The position numbers and the translations under genes were made by a program. The notes below the pieces were generated by a model that was not told where the DNA came from, made no database searches, and saw only the letters and a program-made list of their open reading frames with translations. Positions 1 through 10,581 of a stretch of DNA of 64,000 nt are shown here, in pieces (position 1 is the first letter of the stretch; every line of letters starts with the position of its first letter). The DNA is from Lelliottia nimipressuralis (GTDB lineage Bacteria; Pseudomonadota; Gammaproteobacteria; Enterobacterales; Enterobacteriaceae), in NCBI RefSeq assembly GCF_004115925.1, contig NZ_SDDX01000015.1, positions 62,001 to 126,000 of the forward strand, in the 5' to 3' direction.

Positions 1-221
1 AGCTGGGCGCGCTCATTGCCGCGTGTCGTCGCGAGCACGTGTTCTGCACCTGTGTGATGCACGGCCACGGAAAGCATATTCTCAAACAGCAAACGCCGTT
101 GTGGCTGGCTCAGCATCCACACGTGATGGCTTTTCATCAGGCGCCAAAAGAGTACGGCGGAGATGCCGCGCTGCTGGTATTGATTGAAGTAGAAGAGTGG
201 CAGCCACCGGAGCTGCCCTGA
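1..221 (+). CDS. smrB: SmrB ribosome rescue factor, C-terminal part
   Basis: This is the last 72 codons of a gene that begins before the window; the frame is open from base 3 to the TGA at 219-221. The peptide carries the HGHGKHIL stretch and the closing part of an Smr domain. In E. coli SmrB (formerly YfcN) is an endonuclease that cuts mRNA at collided ribosomes so that stalled translation can be rescued. The following convergent sixA gene matches the E. coli neighbourhood, which supports the name. Nothing can be said about the N-terminal ribosome-binding part. Confidence 0.85.
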   Translation, partial: LGALIAACRREHVFCTCVMHGHGKHILKQQTPLWLAQHPHVMAFHQAPKEYGGDAALLVLIEVEEWQPPELP

Positions 222-227
222 CAGGCA

Positions 228-251
228 GGCGGGTGGCACAGGCTACCCGCC
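228..251. terminator. Possible terminator between convergent smrB and sixA
   Basis: A 7-bp perfect stem (GGCGGGT at 228-234 with ACCCGCC at 245-251) lies in the 45-bp gap between the two convergent stop codons. There is no long T run, so it is a weak candidate. Confidence 0.4.
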
Positions 252-266
252 AGATCATTCGTCACG

Positions 267-752
267 TCAGATAGCTTTTGCCATCTTCAGGTTGCACGGA
301 CTCATTTGCCAGTTGAATACCCCTTTGCCCGCATCGTCGAGGGTGACGTTGGCAATTGCGGAGGTGGTGAACATCGGAGGCGTTTCGCCAGGGCACAGTT
401 CAGACACCAGGTAGCCGACCAACGGCAGATGGGAAATCACCAGTGCGGAAGAGACACCTTCATTGCACAGCGCCTGAAGATACGCGCTGACGAGACCCAC
501 ATCCCCGCAGGGAGTAAGCTCAGGAAGAACATCGACGCTCTTCGGCAGGTTCATACACTCCCCTACCACATCCAGCGTCTGTTCGGCCCGCAGGAACGGA
601 CTCACCAGCACACGATCGATATCCACTTTTTGGCCTTTGAGCCAGGTCGCCATTTGACGGGATTCGTCACAACCACAGGTCGTCAAAGGACGAACAGAGT
701 CACTGGCAGCATCGAGTGCCGCGTCGCCGTGACGCATGATAAAAACTTGCAT
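267..752 (-). CDS. sixA: Phosphohistidine phosphatase SixA
   Basis: The 161-residue protein equals the E. coli length and starts MQVFIMRHGD, the RHG signature of the histidine phosphatase superfamily, with His8 as the catalytic residue that is phosphorylated. A second conserved His lies in the ALVISHLPLVG segment near residue 107. SixA removes phosphate from histidine; in E. coli its described target is NPr of the nitrogen phosphotransferase system. The gene lies 209 bp downstream of fadJ on the same strand. That gap holds no gene and could carry its own promoter, but I saw no convincing one. Confidence 0.93.
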   Translation of the reverse strand: MQVFIMRHGDAALDAASDSVRPLTTCGCDESRQMATWLKGQKVDIDRVLVSPFLRAEQTLDVVGECMNLPKSVDVLPELTPCGDVGLVSAYLQALCNEGVSSALVISHLPLVGYLVSELCPGETPPMFTTSAIANVTLDDAGKGVFNWQMSPCNLKMAKAI

Positions 753-961
753 ATTGCACCGCTTTTGTTAACCAGGATCACCGGCGTTCACTACCCGCGA
801 AAAGATCAAAAAGGTAGAAAACCCGATGGCCGGGCATTGTGCCTGATCCATCTGATGAATGAAACGCTGTTTTTTACCTTAATGGCGTAAGTATAGTCAA
901 TATCTGTTTACAAAATAGCCAAAACAGGTTCATTCACCGTCAGATATACTCTTGTTTGACC

Positions 962-4419
<3,458 letters not shown>

Positions 4420-4448
4420 AAAAGTCCCCTGTAAATGACATAAGCGCA

Positions 4449-4465
4449 AAGTGGTCTGACCTGAT
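4449..4465. promoter_or_regulatory. FadR operator upstream of fadIJ
   Basis: The 17-bp sequence AAGTGGTCTGACCTGAT contains the exact FadR core TGGTCNGACC and departs from the recalled 17-bp consensus at only about two positions. FadR represses fad genes until long-chain acyl-CoA releases it. Its place just before fadI fits the known fad regulon. Confidence 0.75.
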
Positions 4466-4543
4466 AACAGTTTTAACCATTTTTTTACATAGAGCCAATC
4501 GGGGAAGCGAAAAAGTGCGAGCTAAGACACAGAGAAGAAAAGA

Positions 4544-4570
4544 AAATGCCCCTGGGTGACAGGGGCATTT
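4544..4570 (-). terminator. Terminator downstream of yfcZ
   Basis: An 11-bp perfect stem (AAATGCCCCTG with CAGGGGCATTT, 5-base loop) lies between yfcZ and fadI. On the minus strand it is followed by a T-rich run, so it would end yfcZ transcription before the fadI promoter. Confidence 0.7.
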
Positions 4571-4582
4571 GAGGTATTTTTT

Positions 4583-4651
4583 GCGGGCCGCGACTTTGCC
4601 TAACCCGGACTACGAAACTGCAGGTCGGGTAAGTCAAAAATCACCCGGCAA
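4583..4651. repeat. Degenerate pair of inverted REP elements
   Basis: The half at 4619-4651 resembles the intact REP near 41793 (CGGGTAAG followed by CACCCGGCAA), and the half before it resembles the same element in reverse (CTAACCCGG). The two form a diverged BIME-like unit beyond the yfcZ stop codon. The match is by eye only. Confidence 0.5.
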
Positions 4652-4664
4652 CTTTACGGAGAAA

Positions 4665-4949
4665 TTAACGCAGACCGAGCTGGAAAATCAGGGTTTCAGC
4701 TTCACACGCAAAGATGAAATCGATATCAAGCTTCACGCCACCGTCCACTTCCGTGAAGGTGGATTTGATTTCACAGGGATCGGATTCCACGTCGCGCGCG
4801 CGTTTGGTGAGCGCGGCTAAGGTTTCCTCTGCATCCGAACGTTTGCTAAATACGCGGCTGTAAGACGCGGTGCAATCGGTGTTATCCATAATGGTACCGA
4901 CATCCATACAGCAGCAAACCGGGGTTTCATCAGCACTGCATTTACTCAT
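4665..4949 (-). CDS. yfcZ: YfcZ, DUF406 family protein
   Basis: The 94-residue protein matches the small YfcZ/DUF406 family found next to fadL in enterics; its function is not known. It is acidic and has an unusual Cys-rich N-terminus with Cys4 and a CCC run at residues 12-14, which could bind metal but has no shown role. No signal peptide or membrane segment is visible. It is divergent from fadL across 372 bp and is followed by its own terminator and a REP-like repeat, so it looks monocistronic. Confidence 0.85.
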   Translation of the reverse strand: MSKCSADETPVCCCMDVGTIMDNTDCTASYSRVFSKRSDAEETLAALTKRARDVESDPCEIKSTFTEVDGGVKLDIDFIFACEAETLIFQLGLR

Positions 4950-5183
4950 AGCTCAAGTTCCTCTGCATTCGCGCACAGCGCGAGATAAACACGTTGCTGA
5001 TATTTTACGCCCTGGCCGTGGGTCTCTCCAGCCGTTAATGGCGTAAACGGGGATAAGTGACCGTTATCACACTAAAAAATGATCTAACGCAAAAATCACC
5101 CTTTCTGCTGAGTGCTGGTGGTCGCATTTTTGCCACAGAGATCTCGTTTCAAAAAACATCTTTGAAAAACTTCAGAAACATAC
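4950..5183. other. yfcZ-fadL divergent intergenic region, upstream part
   Basis: The divergent gap is 372 bp in all. This upstream part has no open frame worth calling. It is AT-rich toward fadL and would hold the yfcZ promoter and any distal fadL regulator sites (OmpR and CRP act on fadL in E. coli), but no site here was clear enough to mark. Confidence 0.4.
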
Positions 5184-5214
5184 TTGCAACATCCCATCTG
5201 GTCCGACCTATACT
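5184..5214 (+). promoter_or_regulatory. Likely fadL sigma-70 promoter
   Basis: TTGCAA at 5184-5189 and TATACT at 5209-5214 are separated by 19 bp. The upstream FadR-like operator overlaps the -10 element and the second lies just past it, as expected for a FadR-repressed promoter. Confidence 0.55.
5196..5212. promoter_or_regulatory. FadR operator 1 of fadL
   Basis: ATCTGGTCCGACCTATA contains an exact TGGTCNGACC core and overlaps the proposed promoter. E. coli fadL also has two FadR sites in this arrangement. Confidence 0.75.
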
Positions 5215-5219
5215 CTCGC

Positions 5220-5236
5220 CACTGGTCTGATTTCTA
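5220..5236. promoter_or_regulatory. FadR operator 2 of fadL
   Basis: CACTGGTCTGATTTCTA keeps TGGTCNGA but loses the final CC, so it is a weaker FadR-like site. It lies around the expected transcription start. Confidence 0.6.
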
Positions 5237-5321
5237 AGTGTTACCGCAGACCCTACACTTCGCGCTCCTGTTACTCTATGTAACATATATTGCATAAAAA
5301 TAACTCAATGAGGTTATGGTC

Positions 5322-6668
5322 ATGAGCCAGAAAACCCTGTTCAAAAAGACTGCGCTGGCAGTCGCAGTGGCAATCGTATCAACCTCCGCCTGGTCAGCGG
5401 GCTTCCAGCTTAACGAATTTTCTTCCTCTGGCCTTGGCCGTGCATATTCTGGGGAAGGTGCGATTGCCGATGACGCAGGCAACGTGAGCCGTAACCCGGC
5501 GCTGATCACTATGTTTGATCGCCCGACCTTCTCAATGGGTGCCGTTTATATTGATCCTGATGTGAACGTTACCGGGAAATCCAATTTAACCGGACAGAGT
5601 GCTAACCAGGACAACATCGCGCCCGTCGCGTGGGTACCTAACATGCACTTTGTTATGCCAATCAACGATCAATTTGGCTGGGGCGCATCCGTCACATCCA
5701 ACTATGGTCTGGCAACAGAGTTTAACGACAGCTACGCGGCCGGCATTTATGGCGGTAAGACTGACCTGCAGACCATCAACCTCAACCTGAGCGGCGCGTA
5801 TCGTCTGGACAGCAACTGGAGCTTCGGTGTGGGCTTTGATGCGGTTTACGCGAAAGCCAAAATCGAGCGCTATGCGGGTTCACTCGGTCCACTGCTGGCA
5901 GGCCAGCTGCAGGGGATGGTGCCTCCATCCATGCTGGACGGTATTAACTCCCCGGACGACCAGATTGCATATCTTAAGGGCGACGAGTGGGGCTTCGGCT
6001 GGAACGCCGGTATCCTTTATGAGCTGGATAAAAATAACCGCTGGGGTCTGACCTACCGTTCTGAAGTGAAAATCGACTTCGACGGCGACTATAAAAGCTC
6101 CATTGACCCGAACCTGAGCAACATCTTTGCCAGCATGGGCCTGACCGGTCTGCCAGCGGGCACCGGCGGCAGAACCCAGAGCGGCGCGCTGACGCTGAAC
6201 CTGCCAGAAATGTGGGAAGTGTCTGGTTATAACCGCGTGGCACCGCAGTGGGCTGTCCACTACAGCCTGACCTACACCAGCTGGAGTCAGTTCCAGGAGC
6301 TGAAAGCCACCGGCAACGACGGCCAGACGCTGTTCTATAAAGATGAAAGCTTCAAAGATGCTTATCGTATCGCGCTGGGTACGACCTACTACTACGATAA
6401 GAACTGGACCTTCCGTACCGGTATCGCGTTCGATGACAGCCCGGTTCCTGCGGACAAACGCTCCATTTCTATCCCGGATCAGGACCGTCTGTGGCTGAGT
6501 GCCGGTATGACTTATGCGTTTAACGACGATGCGTCTATCGATGTGGGTGCTTCTTATATGCACGGTCAGAACGTCAGCTTCACCGAGGGTGAAGGCCCTG
6601 CTGCGTACACCTTTAAATCTGAAGGTAAAGCCTGGCTGTTCGGTACCAACTTCAACTACGCGTTCTAA
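5322..6668 (+). CDS. fadL: Long-chain fatty acid outer membrane channel FadL
   Basis: FadL is a monomeric beta-barrel that carries long-chain fatty acids across the outer membrane and is also a phage receptor in E. coli. The product is 448 residues with a signal peptide of about 25 residues ending AWS before AGFQLNEF. The family N-terminal plug motif NVSRNPAL follows, and the chain ends in the aromatic FNYAF typical of barrel proteins. Two in-frame ATGs are possible at 5316 and 5322. The GAGG at 5310-5313 is 2 bases from the first and 8 from the second, so I chose 5322. Sequence differs from E. coli FadL mainly in the surface loop near residues 190-215. Confidence 0.95.
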   Translation: MSQKTLFKKTALAVAVAIVSTSAWSAGFQLNEFSSSGLGRAYSGEGAIADDAGNVSRNPALITMFDRPTFSMGAVYIDPDVNVTGKSNLTGQSANQDNIAPVAWVPNMHFVMPINDQFGWGASVTSNYGLATEFNDSYAAGIYGGKTDLQTINLNLSGAYRLDSNWSFGVGFDAVYAKAKIERYAGSLGPLLAGQLQGMVPPSMLDGINSPDDQIAYLKGDEWGFGWNAGILYELDKNNRWGLTYRSEVKIDFDGDYKSSIDPNLSNIFASMGLTGLPAGTGGRTQSGALTLNLPEMWEVSGYNRVAPQWAVHYSLTYTSWSQFQELKATGNDGQTLFYKDESFKDAYRIALGTTYYYDKNWTFRTGIAFDDSPVPADKRSISIPDQDRLWLSAGMTYAFNDDASIDVGASYMHGQNVSFTEGEGPAAYTFKSEGKAWLFGTNFNYAF

Positions 6669-6682
6669 TCGCGTCAGCATTA

Positions 6683-6710
6683 AAAAAGGTGAGCATTTGC
6701 TCACCTTTTT
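6683..6710. terminator. Bidirectional terminator between fadL and mlaA
   Basis: A perfect inverted repeat built on AGGTGAGC and GCTCACCT, with A run before and T run after, serves both convergent genes. Confidence 0.85.
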
Positions 6711-6714
6711 TTAT

Positions 6715-7467
6715 TTATTCTTTATCTATCTCTGAAAGTTCATTCTCGATAGCTTTGGCATTCGGATTGTCTTCCGGTCTCAGCTTACCGCCGTTGGCAA
6801 TAAAGTCGTGATTCTGGAAGTAGGCTTCACGCACCATAATGTACGGATCGGAAGACTGTCGCAGCAGGCCGTCGGAATCCAGCAACTGAGCGCGCGTCTC
6901 AATCCCTTCCACGGTCCATTTACCAATGGACAGCGGCCAGGTCAGCCAAGAGAGCACCGGATAGAGGGTATCGACCATATCGCCACCGTCGTCACGAACG
7001 GTAAAGCTGCCGTAGAATGGCAGATGCATATACGGACCATAGCCCACGCCATAACTGCCCAGCGTGCTACCAAAACGGTGCGGCTGTTCACGCTGCAGCT
7101 TCGGATTAGCCATTCCCGCCACATCAATAAAGCCACCCATCCCTAACAAGCTGTTCAGGAAGAAACGAGTGAAGTGCACCATCCCCTGATACGGGTCGCC
7201 CTGCAGGAAGAAGTTCACCATCACAGCGGGTTCTTCCAGGTTACTGGTGAAATTGCTCAAACCATTACGAGCAGGTTGCGGAACGTAATCACGCCATGCC
7301 ACAGCAACCGGGCGGACCAAATACGGGTCCAGCACGTTGTAGTTAAAGCTATACATGGATCGGTTGAATCCTTCTAAAGGATCGGAGCGCCCCGTTTGCT
7401 CTCCAGAGCTGGCACAGCCCACGAGCAACGTCGTGCCCAGCGCAAGCGCCGACAGCCGAAATTTCAT
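6715..7467 (-). CDS. mlaA: MlaA (VacJ) outer membrane lipoprotein of phospholipid retrograde transport
   Basis: MlaA sits in the inner leaflet of the outer membrane, removes misplaced phospholipid from the outer leaflet and passes it to MlaC, keeping lipid asymmetry. The 250-residue product begins with a lipoprotein signal ending LLVGC, giving lipidated Cys18. The mature part has the VacJ family segments DPLEGFNRSMYSFN and LGMGGFIDVAGMAN. An open frame extends 43 codons further upstream, but the ATG at 7467 is preceded by CAGGGAGAAA and yields the signal peptide, so it is the start. Length is close to the E. coli 251 residues. Confidence 0.94.
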   Translation of the reverse strand: MKFRLSALALGTTLLVGCASSGEQTGRSDPLEGFNRSMYSFNYNVLDPYLVRPVAVAWRDYVPQPARNGLSNFTSNLEEPAVMVNFFLQGDPYQGMVHFTRFFLNSLLGMGGFIDVAGMANPKLQREQPHRFGSTLGSYGVGYGPYMHLPFYGSFTVRDDGGDMVDTLYPVLSWLTWPLSIGKWTVEGIETRAQLLDSDGLLRQSSDPYIMVREAYFQNHDFIANGGKLRPEDNPNAKAIENELSEIDKE

Positions 7468-7783
7468 ATATTTCTCCCTGTTAGTATGGCTATCGTTGAC
7501 TGCCATCCGCGACAGAGCGCCTGGCGCTCTATGAATAGTCGTGCAAGTGATTGTAACAGCACGTTTCGGGATGTCCACGCACACAGTGACAGGCAACCAT
7601 CTGCCATCACTCTGATCTCAGCATAGCCTGCTTTATCATTTCTTTTCGTCGGCAATTTTATCCTGTGTCTGAAGGTGATGTATCGCCTTTATTGCCATTG
7701 CCGGAAAAATAAGAGCTTCCCCACGGGCATTATCCGGAAAACCGCTACGATTATGGTAATGACAACGAAGCGAGACGCCCCAG
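7468..7783. other. mlaA-yfdC divergent intergenic region
   Basis: The 316-bp gap holds no convincing gene. A 17-bp perfect hairpin (AGAGCGC at 7514-7520 with GCGCTCT at 7524-7530) lies 47 bp upstream of the mlaA start and would be in its mRNA leader if transcription begins further out. Promoters for both genes must lie here but none was unambiguous. Confidence 0.4.
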
Positions 7784-8725
7784 ATGGATGAACTAAACGC
7801 AGAAAAAATTGATAAACATACTGATGAGCTGGAAGTGGAAAGTGAAGAAAAACAGCGGGGTGGCAAAATCGAAGTCGATGAAGACCATCTCCCCTCACGG
7901 GCGATGGCTATCCACGAGCATATCCGTCAGGACGGTGAAAAAGAGCTTGAGCGCGATGCAATGGCGCTGTTCTGGTCAGCGATCGCCGCTGGGTTATCGA
8001 TGGGGGCCTCCCTGCTGGCAAAGGGGATCTTTCACGTGCAGCTGGAGGGAGTTCCGGGTGGATTCCTGCTTGAAAACCTTGGTTACACATTTGGTTTTGT
8101 TATCGTCATTATGGCGCGTCAGCAGCTGTTCACGGAAAACACCGTGACGGCGGTGCTGCCGGTGATGCAAAAACCGACGTGGGGAAATTTCGGCCTTCTG
8201 ATGCGCCTGTGGGGCGTGGTCTTGCTGGGGAATATTATCGGAACAGGCGTGGCAGCCTGGGCGTTCGAATATATGCCGATATTTGATGAACCCACCCGGG
8301 ATGCATTCATTAAAATCGGTATGGACGTGATGAAAAATACCCCGGCTGAGATGTTCGCCAACGCCATTATCTCAGGCTGGATCATTGCCACTATGGTCTG
8401 GATGTTCCCCTCTGCGGGTGCGGCCAAAATCGTGGTAATCATCTTGATGACCTGGCTTATCGCACTGGGCGACACTACCCATATCGTCGTTGGTACGGTG
8501 GAGGTGCTGTATCTGGTGTTTAACGGCACCCAGCACTGGAGTGATTTCTTCTGGCCGTTCGCGCTGCCGACACTGGCAGGAAATATTTGTGGCGGGACCT
8601 TTATTTTCGCCCTGTTGAGCCATGCGCAAATCCGCAATGACATGTCCAACAAGCGTAAGGCCGAGCTGAAGGAAAAGGAAAAAGCCCGACAAAACAAGGA
8701 CGAGAATCCAAAAAAAATCGACTAA
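7784..8725 (+). CDS. yfdC: YfdC, formate/nitrite transporter family inner membrane protein
   Basis: The 313-residue protein resembles E. coli YfdC (310 residues) along its length. It has a charged, Glu/Lys-rich cytoplasmic N-terminus of about 60 residues, then hydrophobic segments of the FNT channel fold (AMALFWSAIAAGLSMGA, LGYTFGFVIVIMARQQ, LWGVVLLGNIIGTG, IISGWIIATMVWMF, LTPALTLAG-like end part), and a Lys-rich tail. FNT proteins are pentameric channels for small anions, but the YfdC substrate is not established. It is monocistronic, between divergent mlaA and the downstream tRNA-Arg gene. No strong ribosome site precedes the ATG. Confidence 0.88.
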   Translation: MDELNAEKIDKHTDELEVESEEKQRGGKIEVDEDHLPSRAMAIHEHIRQDGEKELERDAMALFWSAIAAGLSMGASLLAKGIFHVQLEGVPGGFLLENLGYTFGFVIVIMARQQLFTENTVTAVLPVMQKPTWGNFGLLMRLWGVVLLGNIIGTGVAAWAFEYMPIFDEPTRDAFIKIGMDVMKNTPAEMFANAIISGWIIATMVWMFPSAGAAKIVVIILMTWLIALGDTTHIVVGTVEVLYLVFNGTQHWSDFFWPFALPTLAGNICGGTFIFALLSHAQIRNDMSNKRKAELKEKEKARQNKDENPKKID

Positions 8726-8800
8726 ATGGCGACACTTTAAGCAGTCAGGCGGTATCGCGCTTAACGCCCTGTGTAAATGAGGCTATACTCGTGCCGCTTC

Positions 8801-8872
8801 GTCCCCTTAGTTAAATGGATATAACGAGCCCCTCCTAAGGGCTAGTTGCAGGTTCGATTCCTGCAGGGGACA
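8801..8872 (+). tRNA. argW: tRNA-Arg(CCT)
   Basis: The cloverleaf folds with acceptor GTCCCCT/AGGGGAC, anticodon loop CTCCTAA (anticodon CCT, reading AGG) and T-arm GCAGG TTCGATT CCTGC. The position after yfdC matches E. coli argW. A TATACT at 8784-8789 with TTAACG 17 bp upstream is a plausible promoter. The odd point is the 3' end: the discriminator A is followed by CTT, so the CCA tail is not encoded, unlike E. coli argW. The RNA would then depend on tRNA nucleotidyltransferase. argW is a known prophage integration site in E. coli, but no integrase or phage gene is present here. Confidence 0.93.
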
Positions 8873-9171
8873 CTTTCCTGCCCAGATCAATGCACGCTCC
8901 ACCCATGAAATATCCACCGCCACGGCTTTTCCCCCATGAGATACACTTAACTGAAACGATTCCTGATTCGGCCTTTTTCCAGTAAAAACAAGTCATAGAA
9001 AAGCGCGTATAAGGGTGCTAATCTACGCAGCCCGCCTTGTACCGGAAGTGGTCTGGCAGCGCCGTAAAGTTGGGTAAGGCCTGCAACGATAATCCAAAAC
9101 TACGGTCTAAATCAGCACGTTGTAACGCAATGTTTGCGCTACCTTCTCTGGCTTCACATAGGTTCACTACT
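8873..9171. other. argW-lpxP intergenic region and lpxP leader
   Basis: This 299-bp gap has no gene I can support; the yfdY gene found here in E. coli was not recognised. A GCTAATCT stretch near 9017-9024 could be a -10 element, which would give lpxP a leader of about 150 bases. An in-frame ATG at 9130 would add 14 residues to LpxP. Confidence 0.35.
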
Positions 9172-10089
9172 TTGTCTCAATGCAAATTCGAAAGTGCATT
9201 TTTACACCCACGTTACTGGCTCACATGGTTTGGCCTTGGCCTGCTTTGGGTGCTCGTTCAATTGCCCTACCCCGCTATACAAATTCTTGGCTCAAGTTTA
9301 GGCAGCGCTTCCCGTGTTTTTCTGAAGCGTCGGGAGTCTATTGCCCGCAGAAACCTTGAGCTTTGTTTTCCTGATTACAGTGTCGAACAGCGCGAGAAGC
9401 TGATCGCCGAAAACTTCAAATCCATCGGAATGGCGCTGCTGGAAACCGGTATGGCCTGGTTCTGGCCGGACGAGCGCGTGCGTAAATGGTTCGACGTTGA
9501 AGGGCTGGAAAACCTGAAACAGGTTCAGGCGCAAAATCGTGGCGTCATGGTGATCGGCGTGCATTTTATGTCGCTGGAACTGGGTGGCCGCGTAATGGGT
9601 CTTTGCCAACCCATGATGGCGACCTATCGCCCGCACAACAATTTACTGATGGAATGGGTACAAACGCGTGGCCGTATGCGCTCAAACAAAGCGATGATCA
9701 GCCGCAACAACCTGCGTGGGCTGGTGAATGCCCTTAAGAAAGGGGAAGCGGTATGGTTCGCGCCCGATCAGGATTATGGGCGTAAAGGCAGCAGTTTCGC
9801 CCCGTTCTTCGCGGTGAAAGATGTCGCCACCACAAACGGGACATTCGTTATCTCGCGTCTTTCTGGTGCGCCGATGCTGACGGTGACCATGGTCAGAAAA
9901 GCCGATAAGTCTGGCTATCGTCTGTTTATCTCTCCTGAGCTGCATAATTACCCACAGGATGAGCGCGAAGCCGCGACGTACATTAATAAAGTGATCGAAA
10001 GCGAAATCATGCGCGCGCCGGAGCAGTATCTGTGGGTGCATCGCCGGTTTAAGACCCGCCCTGCCGGCGAAACCTCCCTCTATATCTAG
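9172..10089 (+). CDS. lpxP: LpxP, Kdo2-lipid IVA palmitoleoyltransferase
   Basis: LpxP adds palmitoleate in place of laurate to lipid A at low temperature, at the inner membrane. The sequence has one N-terminal hydrophobic segment (about residues 17-35), the HX4E acyltransferase motif in GVHFMSLELGG, and the conserved APDQDYGRKGSSFAPFF region. I chose a TTG start at 9172, with AGG 9 bases upstream, because it gives 305 residues and places QCKF at residues 3-6, almost as in E. coli LpxP. An upstream in-frame ATG at 9130 would add 14 residues with no match I know. LpxL is the alternative paralogue, but the position before alaC favours LpxP. Confidence 0.9.
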   Translation: MSQCKFESAFLHPRYWLTWFGLGLLWVLVQLPYPAIQILGSSLGSASRVFLKRRESIARRNLELCFPDYSVEQREKLIAENFKSIGMALLETGMAWFWPDERVRKWFDVEGLENLKQVQAQNRGVMVIGVHFMSLELGGRVMGLCQPMMATYRPHNNLLMEWVQTRGRMRSNKAMISRNNLRGLVNALKKGEAVWFAPDQDYGRKGSSFAPFFAVKDVATTNGTFVISRLSGAPMLTVTMVRKADKSGYRLFISPELHNYPQDEREAATYINKVIESEIMRAPEQYLWVHRRFKTRPAGETSLYI

Positions 10090-10100
10090 TCTCTTTATCA

Positions 10101-10130
10101 GGTTAGTTTCCCTAAGAAACTAACCTTTTC
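10101..10130 (+). terminator. lpxP terminator
   Basis: A 10-bp perfect stem (GGTTAGTTTC with GAAACTAACC, 5-base loop) is followed by TTTTC, 11 bases after the lpxP stop codon. Confidence 0.75.
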
Positions 10131-10261
10131 AGTCACCTGTAATCACCCGCCGTTACTTTCCATTCTCGCCTTCGCTCAACCTGTTTTATTACGCTGCGAA
10201 ATTATACTGTCGCCGTTCCACGACACTCGTAAGTTACGGAAATGATACAAAAAAATGCCTC

Positions 10262-10290
10262 TTGTCACCCCCCATATTTAGGCGTACATT
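10262..10290 (+). promoter_or_regulatory. Candidate sigma-70 promoter for ypdK
   Basis: TTGTCA at 10262-10267 and TACATT at 10285-10290 are spaced by 17 bp. Transcription from here would give ypdK a leader of about 150 bases. The rest of the 10131-10446 gap shows no other gene. Confidence 0.4.
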
Positions 10291-10446
10291 AGCGCCGTCT
10301 GGCAATAGGAACGCACAGAATTCTGGGCTGGTGTCATCGACGTAGCGGGATAATTCTTATTTCCGGTCTGGTCTGATTTCAGCTCTCTATACTCAGTTGG
10401 ACTCTGTTTTTTTATGGCGTATCTATTGATGCGCGGAGCGATGAAC

Positions 10447-10518
10447 GTGAAATATTTCTTTATGGGCATTTCGGTGATTGTTTTAGTGTGGGCCGGAACC
10501 TTTGCCCTGATGATCTGA
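10447..10518 (+). CDS. ypdK: YpdK, 23-residue membrane peptide
   Basis: The frame encodes a hydrophobic 23-residue peptide ending WAGTFALMI, nearly the same as the small E. coli membrane protein YpdK, which lies in the same place beside alaC. It is a single membrane-spanning helix with one Lys near the N-terminus; its function is unknown. GGAG at 10435-10438 is 8 bases from the GTG at 10447 but only 2 from an in-frame ATG at 10441, so the GTG start is preferred. A bidirectional terminator follows within 20 bases. Confidence 0.8.
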   Translation: MKYFFMGISVIVLVWAGTFALMI

Positions 10519-10536
10519 GCGAAGAAAATACAGTTA

Positions 10537-10568
10537 AAAAAACAGGAGCCATTGGCTCCTGTTTTTTT
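10537..10568. terminator. Bidirectional terminator between ypdK and alaC
   Basis: AACAGGAGCC pairs perfectly with GGCTCCTGTT across a 3-base loop, flanked by A and T runs that serve both strands. Confidence 0.85.
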
Positions 10569-10581
10569 ATGCAAAATCCGC

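Noticed and set aside
5880-6704. 274-codon open frame antisense to fadL
   Set aside because: It crosses the fadL terminator and is a reversed reading of the beta-barrel gene.
8801-9171. Prophage or island at tRNA-Arg
   Set aside because: No integrase, phage gene or direct repeat of the tRNA end was found before lpxP.
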